From Deltaproteobacteria bacterium (GTDB lineage Bacteria; Desulfobacterota; DSM-4660; Desulfatiglandales; HGW-15), in NCBI GenBank assembly GCA_016932235.1, contig JAFGDF010000311.1, positions 1 through 18,813 of the forward strand: DNA of 18,813 bases, read 5' to 3'. The notes beneath the pieces were generated by a model, which saw nothing but the letters and a program-made list of their open reading frames with translations, was not told the origin of the DNA and searched no databases. Below, piece by piece: positions 1-7,234 of this stretch. How positions within the stretch are numbered: the stretch's first letter is position 1; every line of letters begins with the position of its first letter. The position numbers and the translations under genes are program-made.

Positions 1-30
1 AGTTTAACAATGTCGGTATATAATTCAACG

Positions 31-345
31 TTATCTCTAAAGACCGTGGCCTGGGGAGCACTTTTTACGAGCGAACTCGTTCCTGGCGAGTTTTACGCAT
101 ACTGCCTTACGAGGCGGGGGGCCATCTCAGTCATTGTTATGAATGATTAAGTTGGAACGACCGGAGAAGGTTTCCGCCCGCTCTCCGAGGCGTAGGCTCT
201 CTGAGCCGGAGGCCTGGCATGCACCTTACGCTATTATCTTGCTACCCGGGTCTTCGCCGTTAAATGGGCTCCCCATACCGCGATCCTGCGACCATAGGTT
301 GTTATTTTCATGCATCGTGGTGGCCCAAAGGGCCATGAATGTTTA
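31..345. ncRNA. Candidate structured non-coding RNA region of unknown class
   Basis: No convincing protein is encoded here. The first gene to the right ends at 446, and the remaining stretch 346-445 shows nothing recognisable. The region is unusually rich in inverted repeats. Local stems are 67-71/76-80, 104-107/112-115, 131-135/142-146, 162-167/182-187, 195-199/203-207 inside 188-191/212-215, and 321-326/330-335. An 8-base G/C-rich pair (52-59, TGGGGAGC, with 268-275, GCTCCCCA) would close most of the hairpins into one multibranched fold. A second pairing, 75-79/87-91, excludes the 67-80 hairpin, as in a two-state switch. A TATAAT at 19-24 could be a plus-strand -10 box, with its -35 lying off the left edge. 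I could not match it to tmRNA, RNase P, SRP RNA, 6S RNA, group II intron domain V or a riboswitch. Strand and ends are uncertain. Confidence 0.35.
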
Positions 346-445
346 GTTGAAGAAAAATGCCGTATTCCTCCAAATAAGCTTAATAAGATAACAATAACCC
401 TGTATCCGGTCGTCTGGACCGCAGCATGGGAAACTCATTTTCGAT

Positions 446-1429
446 TTAAGGTTCCTGAAAAAGGACAATTACCTTTCCTGCTAACTTTGTCGATATATGT
501 TCTTTACCTGCCGGATTGGTATCATGTAAAAGTGAAAGATGTACAATGAAGATCAGAAAATTCTCGCCCTTGACGTCAACGGGCGATTCTTTATGAAGCG
601 ATCGTGAAAGTTTCTTTAATTCCGGAAGCATCGCTTCCGGGTTTTTCCCTAATTCGTGGATCCTATCCCGAATTTCACGCATCATTGATTCATTGCTAAG
701 ACAAATATGAGGTATATTGAGGGTTATAATTGAATCCCTGATATCTGTAGAAGCGCCTTCGACCTGCTCAGCGGCATAATCAAGAAACTTTTTATTCAAT
801 GTAATGAATATATCCCGTTTATCCAGATATCTTCCAAAAAGACCGAGCCATGCTTCGAGGAGAGGACCCATTCCTGAATCACGAATCGCCATCTCCTGAT
901 CGAAGCCAGGAAAATCACTGAACAGGTTTTCAACATCTTCAACGGTTTCAATGCTGTCTTTTAATAATTTATTCCTGTTTCTCAATTCCTTTAACAGCTT
1001 TTCTGCTTCAAAACGCTGCTTCTCAATATCCGCTGCCAGATGCAAGATAAGATTCCATCTGAAGATCTTCTTTTCATGGTGATCAGAAGTAATATCATCT
1101 ATTCGCCTTATCATACGACGTATGTCCCACAGTGTCTCATCCGAAGCCGCCAGTTGCTGTCCGGCCTTGATAATCTCCCTTTGGCTCCTGTCATGATCAT
1201 GTGCTATCCAGTTGCGGTATTCAGAAATAACCCCCTTAAACTCCTTGCCCGGCCTGTGATCGGCCTGTGGGTATAGCACTCTTGCTTTTTCAGGCTTTTC
1301 CAATTCATCTTCTAAAATGATTTCTTCCAGAAACCATGGCCGAAAAATAGTCAATGTCCCGAAAATATCAGTAATATTTTTCAAACTGGAAGCCGGCAAC
1401 CAGGAATGCGGAAACAATATGACAGACAT
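446..1429 (-). CDS. Uncharacterised 327-residue helical protein downstream of acd
   Basis: I do not recognise a named domain. The protein is soluble, without a signal peptide or membrane segment. It opens with a hydrophobic strand and a short motif, SVILFPHSW then LTIFRPWF (about residues 2-33). A charged, mostly helical body follows, with a probable coiled coil near residues 130-165. The start is supported by a GGAGGAGG ribosome site just upstream. It lies only 50 bases beyond the acyl-CoA synthetase stop on the same strand, with one copy of the 31-nt palindrome in the gap, so it is probably the last gene of the ior-acd transcript. Linked function in 2-oxoacid or acyl-CoA metabolism is inference from position only. 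It may belong to a lineage-specific family of anaerobes, which a homology search would settle. Confidence 0.85.
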   Translation of the reverse strand: MSVILFPHSWLPASSLKNITDIFGTLTIFRPWFLEEIILEDELEKPEKARVLYPQADHRPGKEFKGVISEYRNWIAHDHDRSQREIIKAGQQLAASDETLWDIRRMIRRIDDITSDHHEKKIFRWNLILHLAADIEKQRFEAEKLLKELRNRNKLLKDSIETVEDVENLFSDFPGFDQEMAIRDSGMGPLLEAWLGLFGRYLDKRDIFITLNKKFLDYAAEQVEGASTDIRDSIITLNIPHICLSNESMMREIRDRIHELGKNPEAMLPELKKLSRSLHKESPVDVKGENFLIFIVHLSLLHDTNPAGKEHISTKLAGKVIVLFQEP

Positions 1430-1445
1430 CGGCTTTCCTCCTCCA

Positions 1446-1476
1446 GGAGCCTGTCGGACGAAGCCTCACAGGCTCA
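1446..1476. repeat. 31-nt intergenic palindrome, copy A (degenerate)
   Basis: One of four copies with a 7-7-3-7-7 layout: outer arm GGAGCCT, inner arm GTCGGAC, loop GAA, then GCCTCAC and AGGCTCA. The inner arm has decayed, but an 8-bp stem remains (1447-1454 with 1468-1475). It starts 4 bases past the acd stop codon, in the gap before the next gene of the same operon, and its left end abuts the ribosome-binding region of that gene. Confidence 0.75.
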
Positions 1477-1479
1477 CAA

Positions 1480-3540
1480 CTACAGATCCCTGATTATCCT
1501 TGCGTCAACAACATAGAGGTCCTCACCGAATCCTTTAACCGGATTAAGATCAATCTCCTTTATTTCCGGAAAATCACTGACGAGACGACCTAGTCGCACA
1601 AGATATTCAGATAGCAGATTGATCGATACGCCCTTTTCCCCCCTGGCACCCTCAAGTATAGGGAAGCTTCTTATACTGCGGATCATCCGTTCACATTCGC
1701 CGACGGCCAAAGGCGCAAGAGAGAAGGATATGTCCTTTAATACCTCGGTATATATCCCACCAAGGCCGAAGACGACCATATGACCATAGCCCTCTTCCCT
1801 GACCGCACCCAGGATAACTTCGGAGCCTGAAATCATCTTTTGAATCATCACCCCTTGAGCACCTGGAATCGCCATCAGATCATCCCACGCCTTATCAGCA
1901 TCAGCCTGATCTTTAATTCCAATCTTCACACCGCCTGCATCGCTTTTATGCAGAAGACCGATTACCTTAAGGACCAGGGGGAATTTTATGCTGTCGCATG
2001 TGGCTGCAAAATCCTCTTTTTTGAAAACTTCCCGCTGAGGTGGTAATAAAAACCCTGCCGCCTCAAGCATCTTCCTGATAACTCCCGCAGATAAAACTTC
2101 CGATTTTTCGGATCTCAGTATTGCTTCTATCTGGTCCCTGTCGTAACCGTTAATAGCTTCCTCCTGATCAAAAATCAACGGCCGGTTCACTATCTTTCCC
2201 AGGGCACGTCCTATCGGCACCTCATCCTGAAAATAGAATTTCCCTTCACTTCGCACTCTCGCTATCAATCCTTCGCATGTAGTTGCGGAACTCAGTACCG
2301 GGATGATCGGTATGGAGCAGTGATTCATACCGTTTATAATCTCCTTATAGATCTCCCAGTTATCAGACATGCCCGAATTTCCCGTTATAATGGTGATTAC
2401 GTCAATATTCTCTTTCTCTTCCTCCTTAAGTATTCCGAAAATCTTTTTGATTAGTTCCCCTGTCCTGCTTGGAAGACAGTCTATAGGATTGGCATAGGAC
2501 GCCTCCATGGGTAAAATTTCAGCCAGCCTTTTCTGTGTTTTCCTTCCGAATTTTGTCAATTCCAGCCCCTGACGGCTCAGTTCATCGGAAAGCATAACCC
2601 CGGGACCTCCCGCGTCGGTAATAATGCATGCACGTTTTCCCTTTATGGGCCCCCTCGCAGCGGATAACGCACAGGCGACATCGATGAGCTCCACTTTGCT
2701 GTTTACTCGAATTATTCCGGCCTTGTCGAAAAGGGCCTGAACGGCATTGTCATCTGTCGCCATGGCCCCCGTATGACTGGCTGCGGCCTTCTCCCCCGCA
2801 GTGGTAACGCCTGATTTTACACCTACGAGTGTGCATCCTTTACGCGTTAGGCTCCTGGCATGGACAAGAAGCTTCTCAGGTTTTTTCAATGACTCCATAT
2901 AAACAATCATGATAGGCGCACTTTCAGGACCGTAGTTTTCATCCAGCATCTCAATGACATCTTCCACGCATAGCTGTATGGAATTTCCCATGTTTACAAC
3001 ATTACTGAATGCGAGCCCCCTGAAGGTGGCCTGTTCCATCAGGTAATCAACAGTCGCCCCTGATCCACTCACAATATCGATGGATCTTTTCTCCAGCCTG
3101 GGCAAGATACCCGTAAATTTTCCGGCATATGATGTGGTCATAAAGCCTGAACAGTTGGGGCCCACTATGCCCATATTAGCCTTGGAAGCTATTTCCAGGA
3201 ACCTCCGTTCCTCTTCTTTGCCCTTTTCATCCTTCTCGCCAAAACCTGCCGTAAGGATGATGGTCGCTTTTGTCCCTTTTAGGGCGAGAGACTCAAGGGC
3301 GGCACGTACGCCTCCCGAGGGAATGGCAATTATCGCCAGATCAGGGCTTCCAGGAAGATCTTCGATTGATGGATAAGTGGGTAATCCCATAATAGAAGGC
3401 GCCTTTGGATTTACGGTCCAGAGATCGCCTTCATAACCATTTTCCTTTATGTTTTTAGTCACTCTGCCGCCCGGCTTAAACTCATCGTTACTTGCCCCTA
3501 TGACGGCAATGCTTCTTGGTTTGAATAAAAAATCATACAC
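1480..3540 (-). CDS. ADP-forming acetate/acyl-CoA synthetase, fused alpha-beta (acd)
   Basis: This enzyme hydrolyses an acyl-CoA to the free acid and CoA while making ATP from ADP and phosphate, giving substrate-level phosphorylation in fermenters of amino acids and organic acids. At 686 residues it has the fused one-chain form. An N-terminal CoA-binding Rossmann domain covers residues 1-140 (IAVIGAS near 11-17). A succinyl-CoA-ligase-like region covers about 150-460, with the phospho-histidine motif AAASHTGA placing the catalytic His at 256. A C-terminal ATP-grasp beta domain covers about 470-686, with KSDAGGVKIG near 532 and EIDLNPV near 662. The start has a GAAGGAGAA site upstream. It follows the oxidoreductase by 58 bases, the classic pairing in which the oxidoreductase makes the acyl-CoA. 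The acyl group is not readable from sequence; aryl-acetyl-CoA is suggested by the neighbour. Confidence 0.95.
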   Translation of the reverse strand: MYDFLFKPRSIAVIGASNDEFKPGGRVTKNIKENGYEGDLWTVNPKAPSIMGLPTYPSIEDLPGSPDLAIIAIPSGGVRAALESLALKGTKATIILTAGFGEKDEKGKEEERRFLEIASKANMGIVGPNCSGFMTTSYAGKFTGILPRLEKRSIDIVSGSGATVDYLMEQATFRGLAFSNVVNMGNSIQLCVEDVIEMLDENYGPESAPIMIVYMESLKKPEKLLVHARSLTRKGCTLVGVKSGVTTAGEKAAASHTGAMATDDNAVQALFDKAGIIRVNSKVELIDVACALSAARGPIKGKRACIITDAGGPGVMLSDELSRQGLELTKFGRKTQKRLAEILPMEASYANPIDCLPSRTGELIKKIFGILKEEEKENIDVITIITGNSGMSDNWEIYKEIINGMNHCSIPIIPVLSSATTCEGLIARVRSEGKFYFQDEVPIGRALGKIVNRPLIFDQEEAINGYDRDQIEAILRSEKSEVLSAGVIRKMLEAAGFLLPPQREVFKKEDFAATCDSIKFPLVLKVIGLLHKSDAGGVKIGIKDQADADKAWDDLMAIPGAQGVMIQKMISGSEVILGAVREEGYGHMVVFGLGGIYTEVLKDISFSLAPLAVGECERMIRSIRSFPILEGARGEKGVSINLLSEYLVRLGRLVSDFPEIKEIDLNPVKGFGEDLYVVDARIIRDL

Positions 3541-3598
3541 AGCTCATTCTCCTTCTTATTTATTGACAGGAATCTGCTAAACTTTGTCCAGCGGTTTC

Positions 3599-6097
3599 CT
3601 ACACCAATTCCCTGCCTGCCTGGAAAGCGGCATAGTTCGCGGCCCAGACAGTATCTTTAGGACTGACATTCCTGATCGCCTGCAACCATATCCCTTCCGG
3701 GAAGCCGTCAAAAGGAGGTATCTTGCTCAAAGCTCCCATCATGACAACATTTGCGCTCCTCCCTGTGGTGTCTCCAAGTTCCAGAGACTTCCCGAGCACA
3801 TCAATCTCGATAACCTTATAATCCTTGAGCTCTTTTCTTATCGCGTCCATGGCTGGATAATCTTCCACTGACACATTCGGAGGGACAACAACTGTACTGG
3901 CGGAAAGGACTGTCCCGTTTTCCTTCAATAGCTCCAAAAATCCCGGCCGCAAGAGTTCGCTGGCCTCCATCGACACCAGACAGTCGGCACTTGAGGGGAA
4001 CAATACCGGGCTGTGGACATCACCGCAGGAAAAGGTGCTGACGACAGGGCCGCCCATCTGTGCCATCCCATGTGTCTCTCCCTTCACGATGTTCTTTTCT
4101 TCGTATCCGGCAAGGAAAGCAAGCTGTGTCAGGACCCTTCCGAAAAACAGGTTTCCCTGTCCACCGACACCGCGAATAGCTACTGTTAAACGCTTAGGGA
4201 AATCTTTGTTATCATACTCTAACCTCTCTATCTCTGGAGGAATATCAAACTTGTCTGCTGTAACAGATGCTCTTTCATCCTCTTCCAGGGGTACCATGGC
4301 GTCAAACGGACACATCTGCATACAGGCACTCTTTTCGCCACCACACCCTGTGCAGAGGTTATTAAACCGGGGAAACCCGTCTTCACCTTTCTCGATACCG
4401 GGGCAGATCATGCACATATAACACTGATCGCACTTCTCCTTGTCTATTTTCAGGTTAATACTCTTTTTAGAATTAGGAACCTTCTTGATGCAGCTTCCCT
4501 GAACAACTACACAGCAGAAATCTCCCTGCTCAGCCTTCTTCATAGCGTTGTTCATGGTCTTCCTGATCTCAGTTCTGTCATAAGCATTTGCCACAAGGAC
4601 ATCACATCCGTTGCCTTCAAGCGCCTTAACCAAGTTGAATTTTATTTTTTCACCCTTGAGGTTCACAGGAGAACTGGGGGCTGGTTGGCCACCAGTCATA
4701 GCGGTCCAGTAATTATCCAGTACAACCTTTACACCCGGGACATTATTGAATACCGCGTTTCGTGTTGCGTCCATACCCGTATGACACTCGGTGCTGTCGC
4801 CAAGAATGCTGATGCATTTGGAGGAAAGTTCCGGTCTGGCGGTGACGAATCCCTGACGCTTGGAGTCACTTGCTCCCATTGCTATGCCGGTATCAAGTGC
4901 GTCCATAAAATACAGGAGAGCATTACAGCCGATATCCCCAAATACCGCCTGGATCTTCCTCTGCTTCCGCATCTTCTTTATGACCTCGGCAAACAGACGG
5001 TACGGACAGCCCGCGCATATCATTGGAGGGCGTGGAACCGGAGCAAGGCTAAATGTCTTTTTCTTGACCTTAAACCCCATTCGCTCCGCAACGGTGGCAG
5101 GAGACCACTCGGTAACTTCGCTGAATTCATCTTTTCCTTTTACCTCAAGTCCCATCTGCATCATCCTCTCCTGGACAAAACGGTATCCGTCCTCTATTAC
5201 ATACACCTCTTCCTTTATAGCTTCGCAAAATTTTTTCAACAGATCAAGCGGAAGAGGATTTGTAAAGGCGATTGAAAGAATGTCAAAATCCTCTTTGTAA
5301 AGCTCCCTCACCTCTTTAACGAACGAGACGTTCGCACCGTAAGTGATCACGCCCTTCTTGCCTGAACCCTTAATCCATTCATTTAATACTGATCCTTCAA
5401 CCATCTTTCGGAGTTCGGGCATTCGTTCCGTCAGGACCTTGTCATAATTGGCCCTCGCTATTGTGGGAAGGGTGTTAAATTTTTTGAGATCTTCCGGAAT
5501 ACCCGTGGGCTCAACCTTCTTGATGCTGTTCAATCTCACCAGGCCCTCACTGTGGCAGAGATTTCCGCTTGCGAATATCACCGCCGGTGTCCTGTACTTA
5601 CGGCCTATTGCAGCGGCAATCCCGCTTGCCTCAAGCATCTCCTGATGACTCCTGGGTTCAAAGACCGGGACCATACAACTCTTGAAAAAATAACGCGGAT
5701 CAACCACGTGCTGTGTTGAACTGGGCACGAAGTCGCTTGCGATAAAATAGACCAGCGCTCCCCTTTTTTCGGTGTAGAATGCGGAACTTGAAAATATGTC
5801 TCCGGCCTGGAAAAGGCCGGGTATTTTCATTGTCACGACACAATCATGCCCTGCTAAACTATATCCCAGGCCTACTCCGGTAGAAACAGCCTCATTGGTA
5901 GACCATGCGACCTTGATCATATCCTGAACCTGGCTTAGACCCCGGTCGATTACCTCTGTACTCGGGGTCCCAGGATAACCGTCAGCACCGTGTATGCCGC
6001 ATCTGACGCAGCCGACCGCGAATGCAATATTGCCCTGAAGAACGGCTGTCTTTCCTTCTTCAGCCATGCAAAGTGTCTTTATCTCATTTGTCTTCAT
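3599..6097 (-). CDS. Indolepyruvate:ferredoxin oxidoreductase, alpha and beta subunits fused
   Basis: This enzyme oxidatively decarboxylates an arylpyruvate (from Trp, Phe or Tyr) with CoA, giving aryl-acetyl-CoA, CO2 and reduced ferredoxin. It is normally two subunits, IorA and IorB; here both are one 832-residue chain. Domains in order are: a pyrimidine-binding thiamine-PP domain (about 15-190, with TNEA near 67); a transketolase-C-like region (about 245-345); a thiamine-PP domain (about 355-540, with GDST at 433 and TAMTGGQP at 465); two Fe-S cluster motifs (Cys 556, 559, 562, 565 and Cys 582, 585, 592, 596); and an IorB domain (about 637-832, IRGVGGQGN and ETHGMAQMGG). The second Cys group has an enlarged CX2CX6CX3CP spacing. 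The start has an ideal AAGGAGG 6 bases upstream and lies behind a near-consensus promoter. Aromatic specificity is inferred from the family; branched-chain or other 2-oxoacids are possible. Confidence 0.93.
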   Translation of the reverse strand: MKTNEIKTLCMAEEGKTAVLQGNIAFAVGCVRCGIHGADGYPGTPSTEVIDRGLSQVQDMIKVAWSTNEAVSTGVGLGYSLAGHDCVVTMKIPGLFQAGDIFSSSAFYTEKRGALVYFIASDFVPSSTQHVVDPRYFFKSCMVPVFEPRSHQEMLEASGIAAAIGRKYRTPAVIFASGNLCHSEGLVRLNSIKKVEPTGIPEDLKKFNTLPTIARANYDKVLTERMPELRKMVEGSVLNEWIKGSGKKGVITYGANVSFVKEVRELYKEDFDILSIAFTNPLPLDLLKKFCEAIKEEVYVIEDGYRFVQERMMQMGLEVKGKDEFSEVTEWSPATVAERMGFKVKKKTFSLAPVPRPPMICAGCPYRLFAEVIKKMRKQRKIQAVFGDIGCNALLYFMDALDTGIAMGASDSKRQGFVTARPELSSKCISILGDSTECHTGMDATRNAVFNNVPGVKVVLDNYWTAMTGGQPAPSSPVNLKGEKIKFNLVKALEGNGCDVLVANAYDRTEIRKTMNNAMKKAEQGDFCCVVVQGSCIKKVPNSKKSINLKIDKEKCDQCYMCMICPGIEKGEDGFPRFNNLCTGCGGEKSACMQMCPFDAMVPLEEDERASVTADKFDIPPEIERLEYDNKDFPKRLTVAIRGVGGQGNLFFGRVLTQLAFLAGYEEKNIVKGETHGMAQMGGPVVSTFSCGDVHSPVLFPSSADCLVSMEASELLRPGFLELLKENGTVLSASTVVVPPNVSVEDYPAMDAIRKELKDYKVIEIDVLGKSLELGDTTGRSANVVMMGALSKIPPFDGFPEGIWLQAIRNVSPKDTVWAANYAAFQAGRELV

Positions 6098-6110
6098 TTC
6101 AAACCTCCTT

Positions 6111-6126
6111 ATTCTGTATACAGAAT
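6111..6126. promoter_or_regulatory. Perfect 16-bp palindrome, candidate IclR operator of ior
   Basis: The sequence ATTCTGTATACAGAAT is a perfect palindrome. It lies between the ior promoter and the start codon and directly abuts the Shine-Dalgarno AAGGAGG (6104-6110). Operators of IclR-family regulators are typically short palindromes of this kind, and an IclR gene lies next door. A protein bound here would sit just downstream of the transcription start and block elongation or initiation. Assignment to that regulator is inference. Confidence 0.65.
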
Positions 6127-6138
6127 TACTTTCTGAAT

Positions 6139-6167
6139 ATTGTAACCTTTGATTTGATTTATGTCAA
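6139..6167 (-). promoter_or_regulatory. Sigma-70-type promoter of the ior-acd operon
   Basis: On the minus strand, TTGACA (6162-6167) is followed by a 17-base spacer and TACAAT (6139-6144). This is an exact -35 box and a five-of-six -10 box with optimal spacing. Transcription should start near 6132, leaving a leader of roughly 35 bases that contains the 16-bp palindrome and the ribosome site. Confidence 0.75.
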
Positions 6168-6173
6168 TATCCT

Positions 6174-6204
6174 GGAGTCTTTCGGACTTTGTCCGACAGG
6201 CTCC
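6174..6204. repeat. 31-nt intergenic palindrome, copy B
   Basis: Layout is GGAGTCT, TTCGGAC, TTT, GTCCGAC, AGGCTCC. The inner 14 bases pair almost perfectly and the outer arms pair with a few mismatches. It lies in the gap between the iclR stop and the ior promoter, only 6 bases upstream of the -35 box, and could act as a weak boundary hairpin there. No T-tract follows on either strand. Confidence 0.8.
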
Positions 6205-6307
6205 TAATAATATTTAGATTTTCATTTGTTTTTGGCGATCTTTATATGCAATCTCATTCATTACAACCGGGAAATGATAAAACACGATTCTTTGAAATAA
6301 AAAAGCG

Positions 6308-7123
6308 TTACATTCCATAAGCTTTAGCCACGTCAGCGCCAAGCTTTTTGGATATCTGCTTGCTCGTAGCGGCTACCATATTACCGAATTCACCTATTTT
6401 TTCAGCCGGGTAAGTCCCGATCAAGATTACAGCGCCTATTAGATCTTCTCCAGTGCGAAAAACCGGAGCACTCACAGCCTTGATACCCGGGTTGGTCTCT
6501 CCAGGATCGGCCGCATACCCCTTCAGCCTGGATTCGGCAAGCTCTCTCTTGAGCCTCTTCATGCTGAATTTAACTCCGTCGCCATAGAAACAAAGCCACT
6601 CCCGTGAGAGAATCTCCTCTCTTTTTTCCTCTGATAAAAAGGCGACGATAGCCTTTCCATGGGCGCCGTGAGTGATGTCATTCATATGTCCAAGGCGAAG
6701 ATCCACTCCGATGGCGTTCCTAACCCTCTGCTCTGCGATATACAGAAAGTTGTTTCCCTTGATCAGTCCAAAATACGCCGAGCTGTTTGTTTGCATGGAA
6801 AGACTCTCCAGAAAAGGAGCGACAAGTCCGGGAATACTTAGATTATCAAGCACATGACGGGCAAGGAAAAGTAATCCGGAACCCAGGCTATAGGCCTTGG
6901 TATCCGGGTCCTTCTCAACAATTTCGTACTGCCTGAGGGTATTGAGAATCGTATAGCCCTTGCTGTTGTGTATCCCAATCTTTTCACATATTTCGGAAAG
7001 TCTTACCTTGAATTTCTGATTATGCGCCAGAAACATGAGGATTTTCAGGGCCTGATCGACCGCGGGAACAGTCGGATTATATACGCTTTTACCGGGTTTT
7101 TCTATCTGATCATCTCTGTTCAT
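6308..7123 (-). CDS. IclR-family transcriptional regulator
   Basis: The 271-residue length and layout are typical of the family. A winged helix-turn-helix covers about residues 19-80 (recognition region SKGYTILNTLRQYEIVEKD). An effector-binding IclR domain covers about 95-265, with the conserved THGAHGKAIVAFL near 151 and DPGETNPGIKAVSAPVF near 206. It is encoded just upstream of ior on the same strand, and the ior leader holds a perfect palindrome. It therefore probably controls the ior-acd genes in response to an aromatic or 2-oxoacid ligand; that role is inference. An in-frame stop lies two codons before the ATG, so this start is the earliest possible, although its Shine-Dalgarno is weak. 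Two tiny overlapping reading frames sit in the leader (7148-7173). The IclR domain alone does not tell whether it activates or represses. Confidence 0.93.
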   Translation of the reverse strand: MNRDDQIEKPGKSVYNPTVPAVDQALKILMFLAHNQKFKVRLSEICEKIGIHNSKGYTILNTLRQYEIVEKDPDTKAYSLGSGLLFLARHVLDNLSIPGLVAPFLESLSMQTNSSAYFGLIKGNNFLYIAEQRVRNAIGVDLRLGHMNDITHGAHGKAIVAFLSEEKREEILSREWLCFYGDGVKFSMKRLKRELAESRLKGYAADPGETNPGIKAVSAPVFRTGEDLIGAVILIGTYPAEKIGEFGNMVAATSKQISKKLGADVAKAYGM

Positions 7124-7180
7124 TGTCTAACGATAATAAAGTTGCCGTTATCTCTGCATTAACGCCGGCACATTAATCCT

Positions 7181-7192
7181 CCGGATATCCGG
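7181..7192. promoter_or_regulatory. 12-bp palindrome upstream of iclR
   Basis: CCGGATATCCGG is a perfect palindrome about 58 bases before the iclR start, in the 111-base gap after the DapA-like gene. It differs from the 16-bp palindrome at ior, so an autoregulatory role is only a guess. Confidence 0.3.
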
Positions 7193-7214
7193 TTGTCGGA
7201 ATCGTGATCTTTTA

Positions 7215-7232
7215 TGCAATTTCCTAACCGGA
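7215..7232. repeat. 18-bp exact repeat, copy 1
   Basis: TGCAATTTCCTAACCGGA occurs here, 2 bases past the DapA-like stop codon, and again at 12611-12628 in the same orientation. The match ends sharply at both sides. Both copies are intergenic, so this could be a shared protein-binding site or the remnant of a dispersed repeat. Confidence 0.6.
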
Positions 7233-7234
7233 CA

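Noticed and set aside
143..346. A 67-codon open frame, and short minus-strand frames, in the left-edge region
   Set aside because: The codons run straight through the nested hairpins, no ribosome site precedes them and the minus-strand frames are broken by stops; structure explains the region better than coding.
565..585. Inverted repeat CGCCC...GGGCG around TTGACGTCAA followed by ATTCTTT, terminator-like on the plus strand
   Set aside because: It falls inside the coding sequence of the 327-residue protein and the T-tract is weak, so a terminator call is not justified.
4685..5275. A 196-codon plus-strand frame opposite the oxidoreductase
   Set aside because: It is the antisense shadow of a well-conserved enzyme and has no domain-like features or ribosome site.
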